Shown here: one piece after another, positions 7,694 to 14,904 of the stretch
Layout: each line of letters opens with the position of its first letter
Position numbering within the stretch: position 1 is the stretch's first letter
Assembly: GCA_015522865.1 (NCBI GenBank)
Contig: WALN01000064.1
Coordinates: 1-35,117, forward strand
DNA from: Microcaldota archaeon
Lineage (GTDB): Archaea; Micrarchaeota; Micrarchaeia; Norongarragalinales; WALN01
Direction of reading: 5' to 3'
DNA length: 35,117 nt
The notes under the pieces: model-generated
Databases searched by the model: none
What the model saw: the letters and a program-made list of their open reading frames with translations, nothing else
What the model was told of the DNA's origin: nothing
Translations under genes and position numbers: made by a program

Positions 7694-7757
7694 GTTTACT
7701 GTTCGCATGTAAATGTTTTTAGAGTAGGGAAATATCAACCCCCTAAAACATGAAAAT

Positions 7758-7767
7758 GTTTAAATAA
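7758..7767 (+). promoter_or_regulatory. TATA element for the radical SAM operon
   Basis: GTTTAAATAA, 25 bases before the ATG at 7788. Confidence 0.5.
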
Positions 7768-7787
7768 TTCGGGAGAGAAATTAGTTT

Positions 7788-8507
7788 ATGAAATTGCGCT
7801 ATGGGAGTATTATTGACTTCAGCGACAAAGATTTTCCAGACCACGCTGCTTCTATCCTTCTGCTAGGCGGCTGCCCATTTAGATGTCCCTATTGCTATGT
7901 TCCTCTGCTTCTCAGTGATGAACACTGTGATGAAAAATCAATTGATTATTTTGTGGAGCATTTCAGGAAGCACAGCGATGAGATTGAGGGGGTGGTCATT
8001 TCTGGGGGGGAACCATTACAACAGGCGAATGCAGTTATTGAGCTATCAAAGCGCCTGAAAGAGCAGGGGCTCTTGGTGAAAATAGAAACAAACGGCTTTT
8101 ATGCTGGAGAGCTTAGCACTTTGTTGAAATATGTTGATTATGTAGCTATTGATGTAAAAACAAAACTGGAAGCCGATGCGTACAAACAAATTACCGGCTA
8201 TGACGGAGATAAAAATTTGTTAATTGCAAGAGTTTTACAGTCCCTTGCATTTTTACAAAGGTCACCGGTAACAGTTGAAGTGCGCACCACAATAGTGCCC
8301 ACTTTAAATGATTCTCCAGAAATTGTCAGGAATATAGCAAAGCATATTAAATGGGCAGATCTGTATGTGTTGCAACAATTCAGAACAGATTTAGCACTAG
8401 TTGACCCCGAACTGAGGAAAGTTGGGCAGACAACTAAGAAGAAACTAAAGGAACTCGCCTCTGTTGCAAAAAAATATGTTGATAAAGTTGAGATCAGGAC
8501 CAAGTGA
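7788..8507 (+). CDS. Radical SAM protein, anaerobic ribonucleotide reductase activase-like (NrdG2 type)
   Basis: 239 residues. The [4Fe-4S] motif CxxxCxxC is present as GGCPFRCPYCYVP (C29, C33, C36). ISGGEPLQQ supplies the GGE motif that binds the SAM methionine, and VKIETNG and YVAIDVKTKLE follow as in class III ribonucleotide reductase activating proteins. It would cleave S-adenosylmethionine to a 5'-deoxyadenosyl radical and install a glycyl radical on a partner enzyme. No NrdD is visible in the window, so the target is uncertain. The 5'-deoxyadenosine made by such enzymes could be salvaged by the deaminase/phosphorylase pair just upstream. It is four bases from the next gene, so likely co-transcribed. 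Confidence 0.82.
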   Translation: MKLRYGSIIDFSDKDFPDHAASILLLGGCPFRCPYCYVPLLLSDEHCDEKSIDYFVEHFRKHSDEIEGVVISGGEPLQQANAVIELSKRLKEQGLLVKIETNGFYAGELSTLLKYVDYVAIDVKTKLEADAYKQITGYDGDKNLLIARVLQSLAFLQRSPVTVEVRTTIVPTLNDSPEIVRNIAKHIKWADLYVLQQFRTDLALVDPELRKVGQTTKKKLKELASVAKKYVDKVEIRTK

Positions 8508-8511
8508 TAAA

Positions 8512-9099
8512 ATGCTGGCTAATATTGAAAAGCTAGTTAGCAAGCCAGGAAATATTCAAATTTTTTCTGATGAAAAGATTAGAAGCAAGAAACCAAGCAT
8601 AACTGAAGAGGACAAAGTCCCCCTCATAAATACTTTAAAAAAGCCTTTTATAGAAGTTTATAAGTATAGCCCAGAGCTATATGACAAAGTTTCAGGAAGG
8701 TTTTCGATGCATCACTATAATCTCGATAATGAAATGGGCGGAACAAAGCCCATCGAAGGATATCTTTTTTTCCATTTACATTTTAATGTTATGGGTCCTC
8801 CTGGAGAAGTAAGCACTTTCAAAGAAATTACAAAAAACTTTTTAAAGATGAAGGGCGTCTCTCTTGAGTTTGATATTAGACGCTTAGATAAAGAATTAGA
8901 GGAAGCTAAAAAAACACATAAAGAGTTAGCAGATGCAATTTCTACTATTAAAGATTCCATCTCAAAACGGTCAGGTTCAAAAATTGGCGTTTATAATTTT
9001 CGTATTCATATTCACTCGCACCCACTTGCAGACCACAAAAAATTAATACAATTAATAGCACAGTATGTTGAATTGGTGAAGAATCATTCAGTCCGTTGA
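8512..9099 (+). CDS. Unknown protein paired with the radical SAM enzyme
   Basis: 195 residues from ATG 8512, four bases after the radical SAM stop. An in-frame upstream TTG at 8464 would overlap that gene by 44 bases and is less likely. The sequence has two His-rich strands, GYLFFHLHFNVMGPP in the middle and FRIHIHSHPLADHKK near the end, separated by a charged helix (RLDKELEEAKKTHKELADAI). The alternating His residues could bind metal, but no established motif is matched. No signal peptide or membrane segment. Tight linkage suggests a substrate, partner or accessory factor of the radical SAM protein. I do not recognise it. Its stop lies one base from the convergent feoB stop. Confidence 0.6.
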   Translation: MLANIEKLVSKPGNIQIFSDEKIRSKKPSITEEDKVPLINTLKKPFIEVYKYSPELYDKVSGRFSMHHYNLDNEMGGTKPIEGYLFFHLHFNVMGPPGEVSTFKEITKNFLKMKGVSLEFDIRRLDKELEEAKKTHKELADAISTIKDSISKRSGSKIGVYNFRIHIHSHPLADHKKLIQLIAQYVELVKNHSVR

Positions 9100-9100
9100 A

Positions 9101-11017
9101 CTATAAAATAATTGGTAATATCATCGCAGCTATTCCGCCCACAAAGATAGCAAATGCTATTTCAAATACAGATATTACTATTGCCTTTTTTACTCCAAGT
9201 TCTTTTATCAAAGCCGCTATTGTAGCCACACATGGAATATAAAGCATACTAACTATTGCGAATACCATCATTTGAACTGAGGATAGTACCAATGAAAAAT
9301 TAGTTGTGTTAAATATAGACGCAAGCATAACGAGGATAAGTTCCTTGCGGAGAATTCCGAATATGAGTAGCGTCCCTGTTATTGTTGGTAGATGCAACCA
9401 CCCCACAGTTATTGGGCCAATTAGCTCAGACATTACTCTTAACCATCCTAATATTTGCATTATTCTTATAAGGACTGTTACTGCGATAATTACAGGAAAT
9501 GCGATATATATAAACTCCTTAATTCTGAACCACGCCTGCTTTAAAGCTATTTTTATCTGCGGTATGTGATATCTCGGCATCTCCATTATTAGCCCTACTG
9601 GCTTTCCAGGAAGTATAAAATTCACTGTTTTCCCAATTAGAAATATAATTACTAAATCTAGAGCATAGAGCGCAAAGGCCCATTTTATGCCCACAAATTT
9701 TCCTACGAGCCCCAGTATTATAACTGTTCTTGCAGCGCACGGAACTAAAGTAGAGAGAAAAGCAGTAATTGTTTTTTCCCTTTCCGTTTCCATTATCCTG
9801 CTTGCGAGAACTGCCGGCACATTGCAACCATAGCCTAAAAACATTGGTATGAATGCTTTTCCATGGATACCTAACTTGTGCATAATATTGTCTGTAAGAA
9901 ATGCAATTCTTGCGAGATACCCCGAATCTTCGAGAAGTGCCAACAATATGTAGAAAGGTGCGATGTACGGAAGCACTATCACCAGCGCTGCTACTATTCC
10001 CTCATAAGCCGAAGAAATTATTTCTCTTAGCCAAACATTTTTGACCCAATGAGAAATTAGCATATTCGCGCCACTTAGAAATTCTTCCAGATATCCCGAA
10101 AACAAATCTCCCAATTTAAATATTGTATAAAGTATTATTCCTATAACAAGGGCCATGATAATGTAACCTAAAACAGGATGAGTAGTGAGTTCATCTAATT
10201 TTTCTTCCAGAGATATTGCAGTTTTACCTTTTTTCAGTACTTTCTTTATTATTTCCGCAACCAGTTTGTATCTTTCCATTGCGAATATTTGTCCTATTTT
10301 TTTGTGAAAAATTTTTTCCAGTTCTTTTCTGTATGCCGTAGCCTTCTGCAAAATTTTTCTGTCTTTTGTTTCTCTAACTATTTTCTTGTCATTTTCAATT
10401 AATCGTATAGCAGTCCACCTGGGAAAGTCGCTTAATTTTTTGCCTGAAAGTTGCTCTTTCAGTTTGGATATTTTGCACTCTATTCTATTTTCGAATTTTA
10501 TAGTTGCAGGTTTTTCCTTTTTTCTATATGCCTCTATTGTTTTTTCAATCAATTTGTATGTTCCTTTCCCTTCAGTAGCCACCATAGGGACAACAGGGGC
10601 GCCTAAAATTTTGGATATTTTTTTGTAATTTATTTTTATTCCGTTTTTCTTTGCAACATCAATTTGATTTAACCCTACAACTGTTGGAATTCCCAGCTCT
10701 AAAAGCTGTAATGTGAAGAATAAATTTCTTTCAAGATTTGCAGCATCTATTATATTTATGATTACATCTGGTTTTTCAGTGATTATAAATTCTCTTGAAA
10801 CTATTTCTTCCTCAGAAAATGTCGAAAACGAGTATATGCCCGGCAGGTCTATTATTTCTATTTCGTAATTTTTAAAAAACAATTTTCCTTCCGCTTTCTC
10901 TATAGTTTTTCCGGGCCAGTTACCTATGTGCTGATGAAAGCCCGTCAATTGATTAAACACAACTGACTTTCCGACATTGGCATTACCTGCCAGAACCACC
11001 TTCAATTTCTTTTTCAT
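9101..11017 (-). CDS. feoB: Ferrous iron transport protein B
   Basis: 638 residues. The N-terminal G domain has the P-loop GNANVGKS (11-18), DLPGIYSF (G3, 57-64) and NQID (G4, 117-120). The usual helical spacer follows to about residue 280. The C-terminal membrane part contains two Gate-like regions, including LLALLEDSGYLARIAF, FLGYGCNVPAVLASR with its conserved Cys, and LVPCAARTVI. FeoB imports Fe2+ across the cytoplasmic membrane, controlled by GTP hydrolysis. The length is slightly below that of bacterial FeoB, as is usual in archaea, and no C-terminal FeoC-like extension is present. The start codon overlaps the last 35 bases of feoA, so the two are coupled. Confidence 0.95.
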   Translation of the reverse strand: MKKKLKVVLAGNANVGKSVVFNQLTGFHQHIGNWPGKTIEKAEGKLFFKNYEIEIIDLPGIYSFSTFSEEEIVSREFIITEKPDVIINIIDAANLERNLFFTLQLLELGIPTVVGLNQIDVAKKNGIKINYKKISKILGAPVVPMVATEGKGTYKLIEKTIEAYRKKEKPATIKFENRIECKISKLKEQLSGKKLSDFPRWTAIRLIENDKKIVRETKDRKILQKATAYRKELEKIFHKKIGQIFAMERYKLVAEIIKKVLKKGKTAISLEEKLDELTTHPVLGYIIMALVIGIILYTIFKLGDLFSGYLEEFLSGANMLISHWVKNVWLREIISSAYEGIVAALVIVLPYIAPFYILLALLEDSGYLARIAFLTDNIMHKLGIHGKAFIPMFLGYGCNVPAVLASRIMETEREKTITAFLSTLVPCAARTVIILGLVGKFVGIKWAFALYALDLVIIFLIGKTVNFILPGKPVGLIMEMPRYHIPQIKIALKQAWFRIKEFIYIAFPVIIAVTVLIRIMQILGWLRVMSELIGPITVGWLHLPTITGTLLIFGILRKELILVMLASIFNTTNFSLVLSSVQMMVFAIVSMLYIPCVATIAALIKELGVKKAIVISVFEIAFAIFVGGIAAMILPIIL

Positions 11018-11258
11018 TAATTTTCACCAAAATTTTTGCAGCAAGCCCCCTTCCAATCACAAGTCTCGATCCCCTAACGTACAATTCAACCGGCCCTCTG
11101 AAGCTACTATTTCTCAAAATTTTTATTTTTGTGTTTGAAGTTAGCCCCATTTCAGCAAGCCGCTGCGTAGAAGTAATGCCGCCCATTATTTCCACTATCT
11201 TTGCTTGCTCTCCTCTTTTCAACGATAATAATGGGACGGTTTTGTACAATTTTATCAC
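10983..11258 (-). CDS. feoA: Ferrous iron transport protein A (SH3-like)
   Basis: 91 residues with a GTG start. The family pattern is clear: VPLLSLKRGEQAKIVEIMGG, then RLAEMGLTSNTKIKILRN, then GPVELYVRGSRLVIGRGLAAKILV, which is a compact SH3-like barrel. FeoA is a small cytosolic protein that supports FeoB-dependent iron uptake. It is the first gene of the pair and overlaps feoB by 35 bases. AT-rich TATA-like sequence lies upstream near 11270-11310. No binding site for an iron regulator could be identified by eye. Confidence 0.92.
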   Translation of the reverse strand: MIKLYKTVPLLSLKRGEQAKIVEIMGGITSTQRLAEMGLTSNTKIKILRNSSFRGPVELYVRGSRLVIGRGLAAKILVKINEKEIEGGSGR

Positions 11259-11326
11259 ATAAATGAAATGAAGATATTTCTTAATTTTTCCAATTTTTTT
11301 AAACGTTTTGCTTATGGAAATTAAGC

Positions 11327-12349
11327 CTACCCAAAAAAGCTTCTTGCAAGTTCGTATAATTCTGCATTAACCGTTTTTGTTCCTTCTGTAGCTTTTTTTA
11401 AATCAACTGGCGTTATTTCTTCGCCTTTAACTGCAGCCATCTTCCCAAACCTACCTTCATCAACAAAATCTATTGCAGCAGCTCCCAGTCTAGTCCCCCA
11501 TATTCTGTCAGTTGATGTTGGCGCGCCGCTTCTTTGAATATGCCCTAAAACAACTGCCCTTGTTTCAATGCCTGTTTTCTTTTGTATTAATTTTGCGATT
11601 CTCTCGCCAGTTTTCAATTCAGATAAATTGATATGGCCGAAGGCGTCTTTCTCCACCTTTTCCAGAACATCCACTTTCACCCCTTCAGAAACCGCTATAA
11701 TTGCATAGCTTTTTCCCTGCTTTTTTCTCTCCACCAATCTCTCGCATAATCCGTCCAAATCAAGTGGGACTTCTGGAATTAGTACTGCATGCGCTCCTCC
11801 TGCCAAGCCAGCCATCAACGTAATCCAGCCCGCCTGCCTTCCCATTAGTTCAACAACAATAATTCTGTGATGGGATTTCGCTGTTGAATGCAGACGTTCA
11901 ATAGCATTTGTTGCTGTTTGTGTTGCAGTATCAAAGCCCAATGTGTAGTCTGTGAAATTTAAATCTCTGTCAATTGTTTTTGGAACCCCGACAATACGCG
12001 CTCCTTTTTCATACAACTTAGCAGCAACTCCCAACGTGTCCTCGCCGCCCATTGCGATTAATGCGTTAATTTCTAATTTTTCTAAATTTTTGATTATTTG
12101 CTCTGAGCCGCCTTCGATAGCAAATGGGTTTGTCCTTGAACTTCCCAAAATAGTTCCACCCTCTTTATAAATATCTTCAACATCTTTTCTTTTCAACTCA
12201 AATATTTGTGGGGGGCTAAGCAATCCTTTCCATCCATCTCTTATCCCGACAATTTCATAACCTTTTTCGATCCCTCTTATAACTACCGCTCTTATCGCTG
12301 CATTAAGGCCGGGCGCATCTCCCCCGCCTGTCAGAACACCTATTTTCAT
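11327..12349 (-). CDS. pfp: 6-phosphofructokinase (PfkA family), predicted PPi-dependent
   Basis: 340 residues of the PfkA fold: LTGGGDAPGLNAAIR at the start, GGTILGSSRTNPF, MGGEDTLG, PKTIDRDL, then VELMGRQAGWI and RSGAPTSTDR. Numbering coincides with E. coli PfkA. Position 104 is Asp (GGED104T) and position 124 is Lys (VPK124TID), where ATP enzymes have Gly at both. Asp104 with Lys124 is the established signature of pyrophosphate-dependent enzymes, so phosphoryl transfer from PPi, reversible and usable in gluconeogenesis, is expected. The catalytic base D127 is present. It lies upstream of feoAB and next to aldolase, GAPDH and PGK genes. The sequence AGGCAGGA just before the ATG is a possible ribosome-binding site. 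Confidence 0.88.
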   Translation of the reverse strand: MKIGVLTGGGDAPGLNAAIRAVVIRGIEKGYEIVGIRDGWKGLLSPPQIFELKRKDVEDIYKEGGTILGSSRTNPFAIEGGSEQIIKNLEKLEINALIAMGGEDTLGVAAKLYEKGARIVGVPKTIDRDLNFTDYTLGFDTATQTATNAIERLHSTAKSHHRIIVVELMGRQAGWITLMAGLAGGAHAVLIPEVPLDLDGLCERLVERKKQGKSYAIIAVSEGVKVDVLEKVEKDAFGHINLSELKTGERIAKLIQKKTGIETRAVVLGHIQRSGAPTSTDRIWGTRLGAAAIDFVDEGRFGKMAAVKGEEITPVDLKKATEGTKTVNAELYELARSFFG

Positions 12350-12417
12350 TTTCCTGCCTCGCTTAATTTACAAATTTACGCCGTAAGTTTAAAATTCTTA
12401 AATTAAAAATCTAAAAA

Positions 12418-13434
12418 TTATTCTCCTCTTATTACTTCAACATCTTCGATTCTTTCAGCATATTTTTTATACCATGGAGTTCCGTGTTCTCTTACTATTG
12501 ATGAAAGCTCATTTAATCTTTCTATTCCGGTTGTTTTTAGAAATTGTTCTAAGTTTTTGTTAATCACTCCTTCTTTCCATATCGCTCTCCCAGCAAGAAA
12601 TCCGGAAGCGCCATTTCTCGCTGCATACTTTACATTCTCTTTGAACTCTGGATAATCCACTCCAGCACTGAGCACAACCCACGGAGTCCTCGAAGCTGTA
12701 TCCAATCTTCTGCATGCTACGTCCGGGTCTTGTTTGAGTGATTTTGCATATTTTAAGTTGAGCGGGAATTCTGATTTTAAGACATCTATTCCGTATTCTT
12801 CTCTTGTCAGCTCTTCGGCGGTTTCGATGACAATATCCGGCTTGAGCTTAGCAAATTTTTCTGGTTCTTTTTTTGGATGCGGTTCCCCCTCAATTGGGTG
12901 TGCCACTGGTTCAAGCAAGAATGCGATATCAAATTTTTTGCATGCCTCTCCCACTTTCCTTATCATTTCTTCCTGATGCTCATGTGTTGGTCCATTTTTT
13001 CTATAATAAACAAGCATTTTCACTGCAGCTCCTCCCCTCTTTTTTATTTTTTCTACTGCTCCCTCCGCGTCCAGGCCATCGAATATACTTACCTTTGGAG
13101 CGTATTCTCCTTGTCCGCCATAGCCAGAGGATTCAATTCCCATAAGCATCCCTACATATGACTTAATCTCGCAGCTTTTTAGGAATTCTCTCTCGTACGA
13201 AAATTGAGGGTCAACTAATACTCCAGATGCGGTATTCTGCGTGCCTCTGCCCGCCAAATATTTTATTAAATCTCTTTTAACTTCCTTCATTTGTTCTGGG
13301 GTTACTGAACCTGGGTCTTTTGGATTAATCATTTTTTTGAGCGAGCCTCTCTGGTCTGTTGCCACCATCATGAATAGCCCTTCTATACTTGCAATATGTA
13401 TAATACCTTCAAATTTTCCATTTGTTATTTCCAT
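12418..13434 (-). CDS. LacD-type class I aldolase (tagatose/fructose-1,6-bisphosphate)
   Basis: 338 residues related to tagatose-1,6-bisphosphate aldolase (LacD). Landmarks are MMVATDQRGSLKKMI (22-36), SGVLVDPQFS (70-79), GGAAVKMLVYYRKNG (134-148), FLLEPVAHP (172-180) and DVLKSEFPLN (217-226). K220 in the last sits where LacD forms its Schiff base. LacD enzymes are lax about C4 configuration and cleave fructose-1,6-bisphosphate too. Located between phosphofructokinase and GAPDH/PGK, this is most simply the glycolytic aldolase, replacing the usual archaeal DhnA/FBPase-type enzyme. A strong Shine-Dalgarno sequence precedes the ATG. Substrate preference is inferred from context. Confidence 0.83.
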   Translation of the reverse strand: MEITNGKFEGIIHIASIEGLFMMVATDQRGSLKKMINPKDPGSVTPEQMKEVKRDLIKYLAGRGTQNTASGVLVDPQFSYEREFLKSCEIKSYVGMLMGIESSGYGGQGEYAPKVSIFDGLDAEGAVEKIKKRGGAAVKMLVYYRKNGPTHEHQEEMIRKVGEACKKFDIAFLLEPVAHPIEGEPHPKKEPEKFAKLKPDIVIETAEELTREEYGIDVLKSEFPLNLKYAKSLKQDPDVACRRLDTASRTPWVVLSAGVDYPEFKENVKYAARNGASGFLAGRAIWKEGVINKNLEQFLKTTGIERLNELSSIVREHGTPWYKKYAERIEDVEVIRGE

Positions 13435-13437
13435 ATA

Positions 13438-13445
13438 ACCTCCTC
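13438..13445 (-). promoter_or_regulatory. Strong Shine-Dalgarno sequence of the aldolase gene
   Basis: GAGGAGGT on the minus strand, three bases before the ATG at 13434. It confirms the start and shows this message has a leader, unlike many genes in the window. Confidence 0.6.
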
Positions 13446-13498
13446 TTATATTTGTAAATTAAAATAAATAATTTTGTATTTTTTTATATTTTTTTAGT

Positions 13499-13783
13499 CT
13501 ATGTCTTTGTCAATTCTTCAACTTCTTTCTTTCCTTTCTCTATTTCCTGTACTTGCTTTTCGTCCATTTTTTTCAACATCTCTAAGAATTCTCCAACATG
13601 TGTTTTTTCTTCATTTGCTATGTCTGTTAAAACTACTTTTATGTTCTCATTATTAGTTTCCTCAGCTAACTGCTCGTAGAAATTAATAGCATCTAACTCC
13701 GCAATCAGCCCCCACCTTAAAATTTCTTTATCTTTGAGTTTCTGGTTGAGATTTTTCAAGCTCATAGGAACGCTACCAAGCAT
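13499..13783 (-). CDS. Encapsulated-ferritin-like (EncFtn/rubrerythrin-type) protein
   Basis: 94 residues, two helices. AELDAINFYEQLAEET (28-43) and DIANEEKTHVGEF (54-66) align with the encapsulated ferritin of Rhodospirillum rubrum. E29, E59 and H62 match its ferroxidase ligands E32, E62 and H65, and Y36 matches Y39. Such half-ferritins assemble at subunit interfaces and oxidise Fe2+ for storage, normally inside an encapsulin shell. The C-terminus (EVEELTKT) lacks an obvious encapsulin-loading peptide, and no encapsulin gene is in the window. Linkage to feoAB suggests iron handling. The ATG at 13783 is preferred over Met-7 because AAGGCGAT precedes it. A minimal rubrerythrin-like protein is the alternative. 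Confidence 0.75.
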   Translation of the reverse strand: MLGSVPMSLKNLNQKLKDKEILRWGLIAELDAINFYEQLAEETNNENIKVVLTDIANEEKTHVGEFLEMLKKMDEKQVQEIEKGKKEVEELTKT

Positions 13784-13812
13784 CTTATCGCCTTTTTAAT
13801 TAACCTTACTTC

Positions 13813-13842
13813 TTTTTTAAATATTATCCATTAATATATATT
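13813..13842. promoter_or_regulatory. Divergent promoter between the ferritin-like and GAPDH genes
   Basis: Two TATA-like runs face opposite ways. TTTTTTAAATATTA (13813-13826) is placed for the GAPDH message. TTAATATATATT (about 13831-13842) is placed for the minus-strand ferritin-like gene, leaving a short leader carrying its ribosome-binding site. Confidence 0.4.
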
Positions 13843-13845
13843 GCA

Positions 13846-13852
13846 AGGTGAT
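13846..13852 (+). promoter_or_regulatory. Ribosome-binding site deciding the GAPDH start
   Basis: AGGTGAT ends four bases before the ATG at 13856. It rules out the in-frame TTG at 13841 as the main start. Confidence 0.6.
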
Positions 13853-13855
13853 ATT

Positions 13856-14869
13856 ATGAAAGTTGCAATTAATGGTTTTGGCAGGATTGGTAGAAATGTG
13901 TTGAGGGCTGCGATTAAAAAAAAGTCGAATTTGGATTTTGTTGCTGTTAATGATTTGACCGATACAAAAACTCTTGCTCATCTATTTAAGTATGATTCAG
14001 TTCACGGGATTTTTGACGGAGATGTTGAATATGGAGAAGGATATTTGAAAATAGACGGGAAGGAAATTAAAGTTTTGAGCGAGCGCGATCCCGCAGCGCT
14101 TCCGTGGAAGGAGTTGGGAGTAGAAGTAGTAGTAGAATCCACAGGGAGATTCAGAAAAAGAGAAGAAGCTGTAAAGCACATTGAAGCAGGAGCGAAAAAG
14201 GTAGTAATCTCTGCGCCTGCGAAATCTCCAGTTGATTTGACTGTTGTGCTGGGAGTCAACGATGAATTGTACGATCCAAATAAACATCAAATAATTTCTA
14301 TGGGTTCGTGTACAACAAATTGCTTAGCTCCAATAGCAAAAGTTTTGAACGATGATTTCAAAATTAAACATGCATTTATGACCACTGTCCATGCATATAC
14401 AAACGACCAGAGAATTTTGGATTTACCACATAAAGATTTGAGAAGAGCAAGAGCTGCTGCAGTATCTATTGTCCCAACAACTACTGGCGCGGCTGCGGCA
14501 ATTGGCCTGGTTATCCCCGAGTTGCAAGGAAAAATGGATGGGATGGCAATGAGAGTCCCGGTCTCAGATGGTTCAATAGTTGATTTGACCGCAGAGCTTG
14601 AAAGGGAGGTGACAATAGACGAAGTTAATACTGCAATGAGAGAAGCAGCAGACAGAAAAATGAACGGAATATTAGAATATACAGAAGAGGAGCTGGTTTC
14701 TACTGATATAGTTGGCAATGCTGCATCTTCAATATTCGACGCAAAATCCACAAAAGTGTTGGGAGAAAAGAGCAATTTCGTAAAAGTGCTTTCCTGGTAC
14801 GACAATGAGTGGGGTTATTCGAACAGGATGGTTGACTTGCTGGAACTTATTGAAGCAAAAGGAGTTTAA
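13856..14869 (+). CDS. gap: Phosphorylating glyceraldehyde-3-phosphate dehydrogenase, bacterial (class I) type
   Basis: 337 residues. INGFGRIGRNVLR (5-17) is the NAD-binding Rossmann start, and D33 in VNDLTD favours NAD over NADP. The active site SMGSCTTNCLAP carries the nucleophile C152, H179 in TTVHAYTND is its partner, and WYDNEWGYSNRM is the closing signature. It converts glyceraldehyde-3-phosphate, NAD and phosphate to 1,3-bisphosphoglycerate. Most archaea use a different class II GAPDH or non-phosphorylating enzymes. This class I form is bacterial in type and points to lateral acquisition, perhaps with the neighbouring pfk and aldolase genes. PGK follows 35 bases downstream, so the two consecutive steps are likely one operon. 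Confidence 0.95.
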   Translation: MKVAINGFGRIGRNVLRAAIKKKSNLDFVAVNDLTDTKTLAHLFKYDSVHGIFDGDVEYGEGYLKIDGKEIKVLSERDPAALPWKELGVEVVVESTGRFRKREEAVKHIEAGAKKVVISAPAKSPVDLTVVLGVNDELYDPNKHQIISMGSCTTNCLAPIAKVLNDDFKIKHAFMTTVHAYTNDQRILDLPHKDLRRARAAAVSIVPTTTGAAAAIGLVIPELQGKMDGMAMRVPVSDGSIVDLTAELEREVTIDEVNTAMREAADRKMNGILEYTEEELVSTDIVGNAASSIFDAKSTKVLGEKSNFVKVLSWYDNEWGYSNRMVDLLELIEAKGV

Positions 14870-14891
14870 TTCTCCCCAACAAAATAAAGTT

Positions 14892-14897
14892 AAGGAG
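14892..14897 (+). promoter_or_regulatory. Ribosome-binding site of pgk
   Basis: AAGGAG is seven bases before the ATG at 14905. It selects that start over the out-of-frame ATG at 14901. Confidence 0.6.
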
Positions 14898-14904
14898 TGA
14901 ATGC

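Noticed and set aside
8464..8511. Upstream TTG start extending the unknown gene at 8512
   Set aside because: It would overlap the radical SAM gene by 44 bases. ATG 8512 lies immediately after that stop and is the simpler start.
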